A stretch of 64,000 nucleotides of DNA from Paenirhodobacter ferrireducens (GCF_004022265.1 NZ_SAVB01000002.1:1-64000), one strand, 5' to 3'; shown: positions 53,596 to 62,936, counted from the first letter of the stretch. Numbers and translations: made by a program. The notes: generated from the sequence alone by a model not told the origin.

Positions 53596-54690
53596 ATGGC
53601 CTGGATTCCGGGAAGTAATGGTGACGACTCACTCGTCGGTACCAACGGCGCAGATTACATCTCGGGCGGAAATGGCGACGACACGATCGTCGGCAAGGCC
53701 GGGAATGACACCATCTATGGCGGCAATGGCGACGACCTGATCTATGCCGGCGACGGTTATGACAAGGTCTATGGCGGCGATGGCGACGACACCATCTATG
53801 GCGGCGGCGACAACGACGTGCTGGATGGCGGTGACGACGAGGACGTCTTCATTGTGAACCTGTCGTCGACGCCGGACGCCTGTGGTGGCACGCTGAACAC
53901 CACGGTGGACGGCGATTGCGGCGGCAAGGACTTTGACACGCTCGACTTCTCGGCGCTGCTGCAGCAGGGCTTCGAGATCAAGAACTTCGTCAAGAACCCC
54001 GAGACCAACGGCCAGCCCGGGTTCAACGGCCAGATCCAGCTTTACAATTCGACCACGAACGAGTGGGCGAACATCAACTACCACGACATCGAGAAGTTCG
54101 TGCCCTGCTTCACCCCCGGCGCGATGATCGCCACGCCCGGCGGCGAGAAGCCGGTCGAGAGCCTGCGCCCCGGCGACAAGGTGCTGACCCGCGACAACGG
54201 CATCCAGGAGATCCGCTGGACCGGTCAGCGTGACCTCTCGGCGGCCGAGCTGGCCGTCTCGCCGAACCTGCGCCCGGTGCTGATCCGCGCCGGCGCGCTT
54301 GGCCGCGGCCTGCCCGAACGCGACATGATGGTCTCGCCCAACCACCGCATGCTGGTCTCGAACGAGCGCACCTCGCTTTATTTCGAGGAGCACGAGGTGC
54401 TGGTCGCGGCCAAGCATCTGGTCGACAATGTCGGCGTGAAGGCCATCGAGACGCTGGGCACCAGCTACATCCACTTCATGTTCGACCGCCACGAGGTGGT
54501 GCTGGCCGACGGCACCTGGACCGAGAGCTTCCAGCCCGGCGACCAGACCCTCGACAGCATGGGCCGCGAGCAGCGAACCGAGATCTTCACGCTGTTCCCC
54601 GAATTGCGCGAGAAGGCCGGTCGCCAGGGCTATGTCGCCGCCCGCAAGACGCTGAAGCGCCACGAGGCCGCGATGCTGCGCCGCGCCTGA
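53596..54690 (+). CDS. RTX-Hint protein, short form
   Basis: A 364-residue protein. RTX nonapeptides occupy about residues 8-85 (for example NGDDTIVGKAGNDTIYGG), followed by a connector of about 85 residues, then a Hint domain from Cys171 (PCFTPGAMIATP) to the end. The Hint domain is clearly paralogous to that of the preceding gene: SYIHFMFDRHEVVLA, FQPGDQ and AARKTLKRHEA are shared. ATG 53596 is preferred over ATG 53590, by analogy with the other two genes and a GAGGA site. A perfect CtrA-type box lies upstream and a hairpin downstream. No N-terminal signal is visible; type I export is assumed. Confidence 0.88.
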   Translation: MAWIPGSNGDDSLVGTNGADYISGGNGDDTIVGKAGNDTIYGGNGDDLIYAGDGYDKVYGGDGDDTIYGGGDNDVLDGGDDEDVFIVNLSSTPDACGGTLNTTVDGDCGGKDFDTLDFSALLQQGFEIKNFVKNPETNGQPGFNGQIQLYNSTTNEWANINYHDIEKFVPCFTPGAMIATPGGEKPVESLRPGDKVLTRDNGIQEIRWTGQRDLSAAELAVSPNLRPVLIRAGALGRGLPERDMMVSPNHRMLVSNERTSLYFEEHEVLVAAKHLVDNVGVKAIETLGTSYIHFMFDRHEVVLADGTWTESFQPGDQTLDSMGREQRTEIFTLFPELREKAGRQGYVAARKTLKRHEAAMLRRA

Positions 54691-54727
54691 GGCGTTTCGC
54701 AAATCGAAACGGACTGTTGACCAATCC

Positions 54728-54768
54728 GCCGCCCGGCCTGCCACGATGATGTGGGGCCGGGCGGCTTT
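54728..54768 (+). terminator. Intrinsic terminator of the second RTX-Hint gene
   Basis: GCCGCCCGGCC and GGCCGGGCGGC form an 11-pair stem with a 16-base loop, followed by TTTCG. It is 38 bp past the stop and indicates a monocistronic unit. Confidence 0.78.
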
Positions 54769-54915
54769 CGTCGTTGTGCCGCCTCTGTCCGTGGCCACCT
54801 TTCCGCCACAAAGCCATCGCGGAATTGCCTTGCCGCCGACGCTGTGTTGCCACCGCCGGCCGCGATCTTCATCGCGAAATGCTGCGTCGAGCGGTTGCGT
54901 GATGGTGGAGTGAGC

Positions 54916-56460
54916 ATGGCGACGATCAACGGGAACAACTGGAGCAACACGCTCAACGGGACTTCCTCTGCCGACACGATCAAGGGTTATGGCGGCAACG
55001 ACACGCTCAACGGCAATGACGGCAACGATTCTCTCGATGGCGGCACCGGCAATGACTCGCTGCTGGGGGGCGCGGGCGATGACACGCTGCATGGTGGTTC
55101 CGGTTCCGACGTCCTGAACGGCGGTTCGGGGATGGACTATGCCGACTATTCCGATTCCGGCGCGGGGGTGAACGTCAACCTCGCCAGCGGAGCGGCCAGC
55201 GGCGGCGACGCGGCGGGCGACACGCTCTCGGGCGTCGACGGGATCTATGGCTCGGCCTATAACGACACGCTGGTCGGCTTCGACGGGTCCAGCACCGTGC
55301 CGGGCGACGCCTATACCAACGTCTTCTATGCCGGGGCGGGCAATGACTACCTCGACGGGGCGGGCGGCGATGACTCGCTTTATGGCGAGACGGGCAGGGA
55401 CACGATCTACGGCGGAAGCGGCAACGACCTTATCGACGGCGGGGCCGACAATGATCTGCTCTATGGTGGCACCGGCGACGATTCCATCTTTGGTGGCACC
55501 GGCAACGACACCATCCACGGCGGCGATGGCGCCGATTACATCGACGGCGGCGACGGGGCCGACGTGCTCTATGGCGACGGCGGCAATGACACGATCTATG
55601 GCGGTGCCGGCAACGACTATATCGTCGGTGGCGATGGCGGTGACATCTACGACGGTGGCACCGGCAGCGACACGATTGTCGTCGATTACGGCGACACCGC
55701 GGTCATCAACGGCGAGGAAGACGCCGACGGCAGCGATCGGGACACGCTGATCCTGAACGGCCGCGCGCGGGTGATCTATGATCCGAACGACCCGAGCGGC
55801 GAAAGCGGCATCATCCGCTGGGCGAACGGCACCACCACCACCTTCTCGAACATCGAGAACGTGCAGGTCGTGCCCTGCTTTACCCCCGGCACGCTGATCG
55901 AGACGAACCAGGGCCCCGTCGCAGTCGAGGAACTGGTCGTCGGCATGCGGGTGCTGACCCGCGACAACGGCTATCAGACGATCCGCTGGACCGGCCGGCG
56001 CGATCTCGGCCGGGTCGAACTGATGCTGCGCCCGCAGTTGCAGCCGGTGCGCATCCGCCGCGATGCGCTTGGCCCCTCGATGCCCGAGGCCGACATGATC
56101 GTCTCGCCGCAGCACCGGATGCTGCTGACCGGTCCGCGCGCCGAGCTTCTCTTCGGCGAGGCCGAGGTGCTGGCGGCGGCGCTGCATCTGGTCGGTACGC
56201 CGGGGGTCGAGCGGCTCGAGGTGGACAGGGTCAGCTATCTGCACCTGCTGTTCGACAGCCACGAGATCATCCTGGCAAACGGCGCCTGGACCGAAAGCTT
56301 CCAGCCCGGGGACCTGTCGCTCGGCAGCATGGATGCGCCGCAGCGCGACGAGCTTTTCTCTCTCTTCCCCGCGCTGCGCAAGCGGGCCGGCGACGGTAGC
56401 TGGGAGACGGCGCGGCTGTCGCTCAAGCGCCACGAGGTGCGGGTGCTGATGGCGGCCTGA
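54916..56460 (+). CDS. RTX-Hint protein, medium form
   Basis: A 514-residue protein. RTX repeats run from about residue 10 to 270, broken by a segment (about residues 72-140, including GVNVNLASGAASGGDAAGD) that is also present in the first RTX gene as GVSVDLATGVLSGGDAAGD, so the two share a non-RTX module. A Hint domain begins at Cys321 (PCFTPGTLIETN) and is the most divergent of the three (SPQHRMLLTGPRAELLF). ATG 54916 follows GTGGAG with suitable spacing. The intergenic region upstream (225 bp) shows no CtrA box. Confidence 0.88.
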   Translation: MATINGNNWSNTLNGTSSADTIKGYGGNDTLNGNDGNDSLDGGTGNDSLLGGAGDDTLHGGSGSDVLNGGSGMDYADYSDSGAGVNVNLASGAASGGDAAGDTLSGVDGIYGSAYNDTLVGFDGSSTVPGDAYTNVFYAGAGNDYLDGAGGDDSLYGETGRDTIYGGSGNDLIDGGADNDLLYGGTGDDSIFGGTGNDTIHGGDGADYIDGGDGADVLYGDGGNDTIYGGAGNDYIVGGDGGDIYDGGTGSDTIVVDYGDTAVINGEEDADGSDRDTLILNGRARVIYDPNDPSGESGIIRWANGTTTTFSNIENVQVVPCFTPGTLIETNQGPVAVEELVVGMRVLTRDNGYQTIRWTGRRDLGRVELMLRPQLQPVRIRRDALGPSMPEADMIVSPQHRMLLTGPRAELLFGEAEVLAAALHLVGTPGVERLEVDRVSYLHLLFDSHEIILANGAWTESFQPGDLSLGSMDAPQRDELFSLFPALRKRAGDGSWETARLSLKRHEVRVLMAA

Positions 56461-56611
56461 GCAGGGCCTGCCCAAAACCCGGGCGGTCATGCCCGGGAAA
56501 CGGGCGCCCGCCCGGCGCTGCCCCTTCCTCCCCCCGTCCGGGCCGGGCTTCGCTTGCGCGAATCCCCCGCGCCTTTACCGTCTGGTCAAACACCAGACAT
56601 GGGGGACAGGA

Positions 56612-57631
56612 ATGAAACCGACGACCGCGACGCTCACCCTTTCGCGCCGCCACCTGCTTGCCGCTTCGGGGGCGATGCTGGCCACGGCCGTTCTGCCCGG
56701 CCGGCTGCGCGCCGCCGCGCCGGTGAAGGTCGCGGGCGTCTATACCGTCCCGGTCGAGCAGCAATGGGTCAGCCGCATCCACAAGGCCGCGATGGCGGCG
56801 AAGGAGGCGGGGCTGATCGACTACAGCTGGTCCGAGAACACCGCGAACACCGACTATCCGCGGGTGATGCGCGAATATGCCGAGGGCGGCGCCAAGCTGA
56901 TCGTCGGCGAGATCTTCGGCGTCGAGCAGGAGGCGCGCGAGGTCTGCGCCGATTATCCCGACACCGCCTTCCTGCTCGGCTCCTCCTTCCCGCCGAGCGA
57001 CGAGGCGCCGAACCTCGGTGTCTTCGACAACTACATCCAGGACGCCTCCTATCTGAGCGGCATCATCGCCGGCGCGATGACGAAGACCGGCAAGATCGGC
57101 ATGGTCGGCGGCTTCCCGATCCCCGAGGTGAACCGGCTGATGAACGCCTTCATGGCCGGGGTGAAGGAAACCCGCCCCGACGCGAGCTTCATGGTCAGCT
57201 TCATCGGCTCGTGGTTCGACCCGCCGAAGGCGAAGGAGACCGCCTTCGCGATGATCGAGGGTGGCGCCGATCTGCTCTATGCAGAACGCTTCGGCGTCTC
57301 GGATGCGGCGAAGGAAAAGGGCGCGCTGGCGATCGGCAATGTCATCGACACTCAGGCCGATTACCCCGACACCGTCGTCGCCTCGGCGCTGTGGAACTTC
57401 CAGCCCACCTTCGACGCCGCTCTGAAGGCGGTGACGGCGGGCAGCTTTGCCGCCGCCGATTACGGCGTCTATTCGACGATGCTCCACGGCGGCTGCAGCC
57501 TTGCGCCGCTCGGCACCTTCGAGGGCAAGGTGCCCGCCGCGGCACTGACGCTGGTGGCCGAGAAGGAAGCCGCGATCAAGGCCGGCAGCTTCACCGTGAC
57601 CGTCGACGACAGCGAGCCCAAGGCATCGTGA
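56612..57631 (+). CDS. BMP-family ABC transporter substrate-binding protein
   Basis: A 339-residue periplasmic binding protein of the basic membrane protein/PnrA-like family, whose members bind nucleosides or nucleobases. It has a Tat-type signal, LSRRHLLAASGAMLATAVL (residues 10-28). Segments VAGVYTVPVEQQWVSRIHKA, YLSGIIAGAMTKTGKIGMVGG and GGADLLYAERFG are family-typical (quoted in part). The stop overlaps the GTG start of the ATPase gene. It opens an operon whose last gene is a cytosine-deaminase-family enzyme, pointing to a pyrimidine base or nucleoside as the ligand. Confidence 0.9.
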   Translation: MKPTTATLTLSRRHLLAASGAMLATAVLPGRLRAAAPVKVAGVYTVPVEQQWVSRIHKAAMAAKEAGLIDYSWSENTANTDYPRVMREYAEGGAKLIVGEIFGVEQEAREVCADYPDTAFLLGSSFPPSDEAPNLGVFDNYIQDASYLSGIIAGAMTKTGKIGMVGGFPIPEVNRLMNAFMAGVKETRPDASFMVSFIGSWFDPPKAKETAFAMIEGGADLLYAERFGVSDAAKEKGALAIGNVIDTQADYPDTVVASALWNFQPTFDAALKAVTAGSFAAADYGVYSTMLHGGCSLAPLGTFEGKVPAAALTLVAEKEAAIKAGSFTVTVDDSEPKAS

Positions 57632-59160
57632 CCCGGACAGGCACGGCGCCGGACATCGTCCTGCGCCTTGACGGCATCACCAAGCGCTTCGGGGCGCTCA
57701 CCGCGAATGACGCGGTGAGCCTGAGCCTCGCGCGCGGCGAGGTGGTGGCGTTGCTCGGCGAGAACGGCGCGGGCAAGACCACGCTGATGAACATCCTCTT
57801 CGGCCATTACACGGCGGATGCCGGCACGGTCGAGGTGATGGGGCAGGTGCTTCCCCCCGGCACCCCGCGCGCGGCGATCGCGGCGGGGGTGGGCATGGTG
57901 CATCAGCATTTCACCTTGGCCGACAATCTTTCCGTGCTCGACAACATTCTCCTTGGCACCCGGCCGCTGTGGTCGTTCCGTCTGAACCGGGCGGCGGCGC
58001 GGGCCCGGGTGCGGGCACTCGCACAGGATTTCGGGCTGAAGGTCGCCCCCGAGGCGCGCACCGGCGCGCTCTCGGTGGGCGAGCGTCAGCGCGTCGAGAT
58101 CCTGAAGGCGCTCTACCGCGAGGCCCAGGTGCTGATCCTTGACGAGCCGACGGCGGTGCTGACCCCGCAGGAAAGCGAGGCGCTCTTTGCCACGCTGCGG
58201 CGGGCGACGGCGCGGGGGCTGTCGGTGATCTTCATCTCGCACAAGCTGCACGAGGTGATGGCGGCGGCCGACCGGGTCGTGGTGCTGCGCCACGGCAAGG
58301 TGGTGGGCGAGGTCGCGACCGCCGACACCAGCCCGCCGGCGCTCGCCGCGATGATGGTGGGCGCCGAGGTCGCGCTGCCGCGGGTGGCCGCCGGCGTGCC
58401 GGGGCCGGTGCTGCTGCGGCTTGACGATGTCACGACGCCCGACGAGGGCGCGCGGCCGGGGCTGAAACAGGTCAGCCTCAATCTGCGCGCGGGGCAGATC
58501 ACCGGGCTTGCGGGCGTGTCGGGCAATGGTCAGGCAGCACTGGCCGATCTGCTGTCGGGGCTGATCGTGCCCACCTCGGGGCGGCTCATCCTGTCGGATG
58601 CGGCGCCCGCCGAGTGGAGCCCGCGCGCGGCGCTGGCCGCAGGCATCGGCCGCATCCCCGAGGACCGGCACAAGACCGGCACCATCGCCGATTTCACCCT
58701 GACCGAAAACGCTATCCTCGAGACCTATCCTCAGCTCACCCGCGCGGGGCTGCTCGACCACCGCACGGCGCGGCGCTTCACCGAGGAGCTGATCGCCGAT
58801 TACGACGTGCGCTGCCCGGGGCCCGAGGCGCGGATCCGGCTGCTGTCGGGCGGCAACATGCAAAAGCTGATCCTTGGCCGGGTGCTCGAGGCGCGGCCGA
58901 AGATCATCCTCGCGAACCAGCCGGTGCGCGGGCTCGACATCGGCGCGGTGGCCTATGTCCATTCCCGCCTGATCGCCGCGCGCGATGCCGGGGCGGCGGT
59001 CCTGCTCATTTCCGAGGATCTGGATGAAATCATGGGATTGTCGGACGTGGTTCAGGTGATTTCCGAAGGCCGGCTGTCGCCCGGTTTCGCCCGTGGCACG
59101 ATGGGCGCGGCCGAGCTTGGACAATGGATGGCGGGCGCGGGGTTCGATCATGCGGCTTGA
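57628..59160 (+). CDS. ABC transporter ATPase with two nucleotide-binding domains (YufO/NupA-like)
   Basis: A 510-residue dual ATPase of the sugar/nucleoside class. The first half has Walker A GENGAGKTTLM, Q-loop region GMVHQHFTLADNL, signature LSVGERQRVEIL and Walker B LILDEPTAVLT. The second half has the shorter loop GVSGNGQAAL, signature LLSGGNMQKLILGR and ILANQPVRGLDIGA. These asymmetric halves are standard for BMP-type importers. The GTG start at 57628 overlaps the upstream stop by four bases (GTGA); an open frame continuing upstream is only a shadow of the binding-protein gene. Confidence 0.93.
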   Translation: MTRTGTAPDIVLRLDGITKRFGALTANDAVSLSLARGEVVALLGENGAGKTTLMNILFGHYTADAGTVEVMGQVLPPGTPRAAIAAGVGMVHQHFTLADNLSVLDNILLGTRPLWSFRLNRAAARARVRALAQDFGLKVAPEARTGALSVGERQRVEILKALYREAQVLILDEPTAVLTPQESEALFATLRRATARGLSVIFISHKLHEVMAAADRVVVLRHGKVVGEVATADTSPPALAAMMVGAEVALPRVAAGVPGPVLLRLDDVTTPDEGARPGLKQVSLNLRAGQITGLAGVSGNGQAALADLLSGLIVPTSGRLILSDAAPAEWSPRAALAAGIGRIPEDRHKTGTIADFTLTENAILETYPQLTRAGLLDHRTARRFTEELIADYDVRCPGPEARIRLLSGGNMQKLILGRVLEARPKIILANQPVRGLDIGAVAYVHSRLIAARDAGAAVLLISEDLDEIMGLSDVVQVISEGRLSPGFARGTMGAAELGQWMAGAGFDHAA

Positions 59161-60196
59161 GCCCGTCGCCAACCCGGGCCTGCTGCGCCGCCTCGGCCTG
59201 CCCGCCGCGGCGCTGGTCGCGACGGTGGTCACCGGCTCGCTTCTGGCGCTCTCGGCCGGGGCCGATCCGCTCGCCACGCTCGGGCTGATCGTGACGGGCG
59301 CCGTGGGCTCGAAATTCGCCGCGCTCGAAACCCTGAACCGGGCGACGCCCTTGATCTTCACCGGCCTTGCCGTCGCCGTCGCCTTCCGCGCGAAGCTGTG
59401 GAACATCGGCGCCGAGGCGCAGCTTTACGCGGGCGCGCTGGTCACCGCCGTTCTGGGCGCGCATCCGATCGTGACCGGCGTTCCGGGCATGGCGCTGATC
59501 GGGCTTGCCGCGGCGCTTGCCGGGGCGCTGGTGCTGCTCGGCCCGGTGTTGCTCAAGACCCGGCTCGGTGTCGACGAGGTCGTCACCACACTCCTTCTGA
59601 ACTTCGTGCTGCTGCTTGTCGTGTCGATGCTGCTCGAGGGCGTGCTGAAGGACCCGATGGGGATGGGCTGGCCGAAATCGGCGCCGGTCGCGAAATCGGT
59701 GCGCCTGCCGCGGCTGATCGAGGGGTTGCGGCTGCACTGGGGCTTTGGCCTGGCGCTGATCGCGGCGGGGCTGGTGTGGCTGATGCAGGCGCGGATGCGG
59801 CTTGGCTACGAGATCCGGGCGGTGGGGCTGAACCGGGCCGCCGCGCGCTTTGCCGGGGTGCCGGTGGGGGCGGTGCTGGTGAAGACGGCGCTGATCTCGG
59901 GCGGGCTTGCGGCACTGGCCGGCTTTTCCGAGGTTGCCGGGCTCAAGGGCACGCTGACCCTCGACCTCAGCCCGGGCTTTGGCTACACCGGCGTCATCGT
60001 CGCGATGCTGGCGGCGCTGCATCCGGGCGGCGTGGTGGTCGCGGCGCTCTTCGTCGCCGGGGTCTTCGTCGGCTCGGATGCGATGAGCCGCGCGGCCGGC
60101 GTGCCGAGCTATATCGCCGATCTGCTGCTGGCCTCGGCACTGCTTTACATGGTGCTGGCGATGCAGCTGGTGCGCTATCGGGTGGTGTGGCGATGA
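59150..60196 (+). CDS. ABC transporter permease (nucleoside type, first subunit)
   Basis: A 348-residue membrane protein with about nine helices. Motifs include ATPLIFTGLAVAVAFRAKLWNIGAEAQL (in part), VDEVVTTLLLNFVLLL and GYEIRAVGLNRAAARFAGVP, all typical of the BPD_transp_2 permeases in nucleoside importers (NupB/YufP type). The start overlaps the ATPase stop by 11 bases. It pairs with the next gene. Confidence 0.92.
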   Translation: MRLEPVANPGLLRRLGLPAAALVATVVTGSLLALSAGADPLATLGLIVTGAVGSKFAALETLNRATPLIFTGLAVAVAFRAKLWNIGAEAQLYAGALVTAVLGAHPIVTGVPGMALIGLAAALAGALVLLGPVLLKTRLGVDEVVTTLLLNFVLLLVVSMLLEGVLKDPMGMGWPKSAPVAKSVRLPRLIEGLRLHWGFGLALIAAGLVWLMQARMRLGYEIRAVGLNRAAARFAGVPVGAVLVKTALISGGLAALAGFSEVAGLKGTLTLDLSPGFGYTGVIVAMLAALHPGGVVVAALFVAGVFVGSDAMSRAAGVPSYIADLLLASALLYMVLAMQLVRYRVVWR

Positions 60197-61140
60197 CCGA
60201 CCTTCTCGACATCTTCCTGTCGGCGAGCTTCTGGGTGGCGCTGGTGCGCATCGCCTCGCCGCTGATCTTCGCGACGATGGGCGAGCTGATTTGCGAGCGC
60301 GCCGGGGTGCTGAACCTCGGCATCGAGGGGATCATGGTCTTCGGCGCCTTCGCCGGCTGGCTGACCGTCTATCTGGGCGGCGGGCTGTGGCTGGGCGTGG
60401 GGGTCGCGATGCTCGCCGGCATGGCCTTCGGCCTGCTCCATGGCGTGCTGACCGTGCCCTTCGGCCTCAGCCAGCATGTCGTCGGCCTTGGCATCACGCT
60501 GCTGGCGACGGCGGCGGCCTATTTCGCCTATCGCCTCGCGCTGCCCGAGGTCACGAGCCCGCCCAAGATCACCCCCTTCGCGCCCTGGCCCATCCCGGGG
60601 TTGGCCGCGATCCCGCTGATCGGCGAGGGGTTCTTTGCGCAGACGCCGCTGACCTATGCGGGCTTTGTCGTGGCGGGGCTGACGGCGCTGGTCCTTTTCC
60701 GCACACCGCTCGGCCTTGCGCTGCGCGCGGCGGGCGAGAACCCGGCCGCGGTCGAGGCGCAGGGCCTTTCCGTCACCGCGCTGCGCATCGGCGCGGTTGC
60801 GGTCGGATCGGGTCTGATGGCCGTGGGAGGCGCCTTCCTGACGCTTTCGGCCTTTTCCTCCTTCTTCTTCGAGATGGTGAACGGCCGCGGCTGGATCTGC
60901 ATCGCGCTGGTCGTCTTCGGCGGCTGGAAGCCCGGCAAGGCTGTGCTGGGCGCGCTTCTCTTCGCCGCCTTCGACGCCGGCCAGATCCGGTTGCAACAGA
61001 CCGCCCTTGGCGCCACGCTGCCCTATCAGGTGTTCCTGATGGCGCCCTATCTTCTGTCGATCCTCGCGCTCGTCGTCATGTCGCGCCGCGCGAGCGTGCC
61101 GGCGGCGCTGATGGTGCCGTTCAACAAGGGGGAAAGATGA
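60193..61140 (+). CDS. ABC transporter permease (nucleoside type, second subunit)
   Basis: A 315-residue permease of the NupC/YufQ type, with about nine helices. SPLIFATMGELICERAGVLNLGIEG is the characteristic opening (in part: GVLNLGIEGIM), and GLSQHVVGLGITLLA plus GLALRAAGENPAAVEAQG follow. The start overlaps the first permease stop by four bases and the stop overlaps the deaminase start by four bases, making one tightly coupled operon. Confidence 0.92.
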   Translation: MTDLLDIFLSASFWVALVRIASPLIFATMGELICERAGVLNLGIEGIMVFGAFAGWLTVYLGGGLWLGVGVAMLAGMAFGLLHGVLTVPFGLSQHVVGLGITLLATAAAYFAYRLALPEVTSPPKITPFAPWPIPGLAAIPLIGEGFFAQTPLTYAGFVVAGLTALVLFRTPLGLALRAAGENPAAVEAQGLSVTALRIGAVAVGSGLMAVGGAFLTLSAFSSFFFEMVNGRGWICIALVVFGGWKPGKAVLGALLFAAFDAGQIRLQQTALGATLPYQVFLMAPYLLSILALVVMSRRASVPAALMVPFNKGER

Positions 61141-62432
61141 GCTTCGACATTCTGGTGAAGGGGGGCGTGCTGCCCGACGGGCGGCAGGCGGATATCGGCA
61201 TCACCGGCCGCACCATCGCCGCCGTCGGCCGGATCGAGGCCGAGGCGGGCAGGGTGGTCGACGCCACCGGCTGCCTTGTGGCGCCGCCCTTCGTCGACCC
61301 GCATTTCCACCTCGATGCCACGCTCAGCTATGGCACGCCGCGGATCAACGCCTCGGGCACGCTGCTCGAGGGGATCTCGCTCTGGGGCGAGCTGCGCGCC
61401 GAGGCGACAGTCGAGGAGATGGTCGAGCGCGCGCTTTCCTATTGTGACTGGGCGGCCTCGATGGGGCTTCTGGCGATCCGCTCGCATGTCGACACCACCG
61501 ATCCCGCGCTGCGCACGGTTCAGGCACTTCTGGAAGTTCGGGAAAAGGTGAAGGACTGGCTCGACCTGCAGCTTGTCGCCTTCCCGCAGGACGGGCTCTA
61601 CCGCGCCCCGGGCGGGCGCGAGACCCTGATCCGCGCGCTCGACATGGGCGTCGACGTGGTCGGCGGCATCCCGCATTTCGAGCGCACGATGGCCGAGGGC
61701 GCCGCCTCGGTCCGCGACCTGTGCGAGATCGCGGCCGGGCGCGGGCTGCCGATCGACCTGCATTGCGACGAGACCGACGACCCGATGAGCCGCCATATCG
61801 AGACGCTGGCCTATGAGGTCACCCGCACCGGGCTGCAGGGCAGGGCCGTGGGCAGCCACCTGACCTCGATGCATTCGATGGACAATTACTACGTGTCCAA
61901 GCTCCTGCCGCTGATCGCCGAGGCGCGGATCGCGGCGATCCCCAATCCGCTGATCAACATCATGCTGCAGGGCCGCCACGACAGCTTCCCGAAGCGGCGC
62001 GGCCTGACCCGGGTCAAGGAGATGCTGGCGCAAGGGATCGAGGTCGGCTGGGGGCAGGATTGCGTGCTCGACCCGTGGTATTCGCTCGGCACCGCCGACA
62101 TGCTCGACGTGGCTTTCATGGGGCTGCATGTGGCGCAGATGTCGGCGCCGGCCGAGATGGCGCGCTGCTTCGAGATGGTGACCGAGGGCAATGCCCGAAT
62201 CATCGGGCTCGAGGGCTATGGCATCGCGCCCGGCTGCACCGCCTCGCTCGTCGTGCTCGATGCCGGCCACCCGGTCGAGGCGCTGCGCCTGCGCGCCGAG
62301 CGGCTGTGCGTGATCGCCAAGGGCCGCGTGGTATCTGAGCGTGCGCGCAACGACGCGCGGCTGAGCCTGCCCGGGCGCCCCGCGAGTGTCGCGCGCCGTC
62401 ATGGTGCGGGGGCGCCTGTGGCGCCGCGGTGA
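61137..62432 (+). CDS. Cytosine-deaminase-family amidohydrolase, candidate 5-methylcytosine deaminase
   Basis: A 431-residue amidohydrolase. Every active-site residue of E. coli CodA has a counterpart at a constant offset of five: H56/H58 (DPHFHLD), Q151 (FPQDG), H209 and E212 (LHCDETDD), H241 (SHLTSMHS) and D308 (GQDCVLDPWYSLG). The exception is CodA Asp314, which is Cys309 here. As recalled, loss of Asp314 marks CodA homologues, including Rhodobacter sphaeroides Rsp0341, that deaminate 5-methylcytosine to thymine. No signal peptide; it acts on the base delivered by the transporter encoded just upstream. Cytosine, isocytosine or other bases remain possible. Confidence 0.88.
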   Translation: MSFDILVKGGVLPDGRQADIGITGRTIAAVGRIEAEAGRVVDATGCLVAPPFVDPHFHLDATLSYGTPRINASGTLLEGISLWGELRAEATVEEMVERALSYCDWAASMGLLAIRSHVDTTDPALRTVQALLEVREKVKDWLDLQLVAFPQDGLYRAPGGRETLIRALDMGVDVVGGIPHFERTMAEGAASVRDLCEIAAGRGLPIDLHCDETDDPMSRHIETLAYEVTRTGLQGRAVGSHLTSMHSMDNYYVSKLLPLIAEARIAAIPNPLINIMLQGRHDSFPKRRGLTRVKEMLAQGIEVGWGQDCVLDPWYSLGTADMLDVAFMGLHVAQMSAPAEMARCFEMVTEGNARIIGLEGYGIAPGCTASLVVLDAGHPVEALRLRAERLCVIAKGRVVSERARNDARLSLPGRPASVARRHGAGAPVAPR

Positions 62433-62539
62433 CGCGGCCCTGACACGGCCCGGCCCTCACGCCCCCGTGTCTTGACCCGAGTCGCGGTCGGGCGCATCAC
62501 CAAGGCACCGAAACAAAAAAATAATCGGGCAGTGAACAG

Positions 62540-62788
62540 ATGCAGACAGGTTTTCATGCCCCGGACGGGGGCTTCGATTTCATTGGCATGCGCAAACGCG
62601 AGGACGCCCTCGAGATCGTCTATGATGACGGGGTCTCGCGCCGGCTGGTCTGGCGTGTGCGTGGCAAGACCTCGGAATCGCAGCTCGAGGAAGCGCTCGC
62701 CCGCGCCTCGCGCCAGCTGAAGGTGCTGCCTGCGCTCTATGCCGAACTCCGCCGCCGCTCGATCGCGATCGAGGCCGTGCTGCACTGA
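62540..62788 (+). CDS. Small hypothetical protein
   Basis: An 82-residue soluble, charged protein: a beta-rich N-terminal half (DFIGMRKREDALEIVYDDG) and a helical C-terminal half (QLEEALARASRQLKVLPALYAEL). I do not recognise the family. It stands alone, 107 bp after the deaminase gene; the ribosome site (AGTGAACAG) is weak. A shadow frame in another phase is excluded because this frame has the better codon pattern, but the gene is not certain. Confidence 0.55.
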   Translation: MQTGFHAPDGGFDFIGMRKREDALEIVYDDGVSRRLVWRVRGKTSESQLEEALARASRQLKVLPALYAELRRRSIAIEAVLH

Positions 62789-62869
62789 CCCCGGCTTTCG
62801 TCGCCAAGACCCCGGCCGCGCCTCGCGCGGCCTTTCTGCGTTTGTGACATTCGGCGTGCCGGAACGCAG

Positions 62870-62897
62870 AAAAAAAGCCGGGTGCAAGCACCCGGCT
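62870..62897 (-). terminator. Intrinsic terminator of the DUF1127 gene
   Basis: On the minus strand GCCGGGTGC and GCACCCGGC form a compact nine-pair hairpin followed by a run of seven thymidines. It is 40 bp past the DUF1127 stop. Confidence 0.88.
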
Positions 62898-62936
62898 CAG
62901 GAAGAGGGCCGACAGGGGACTGCGCGGCACCCGAAC

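Noticed and set aside
53629-56490. A 953-codon minus-strand open frame spanning two RTX-Hint genes and their spacer
   Set aside because: It shows the same antisense artefact, crosses an intergenic terminator and lacks motifs or a ribosome site.
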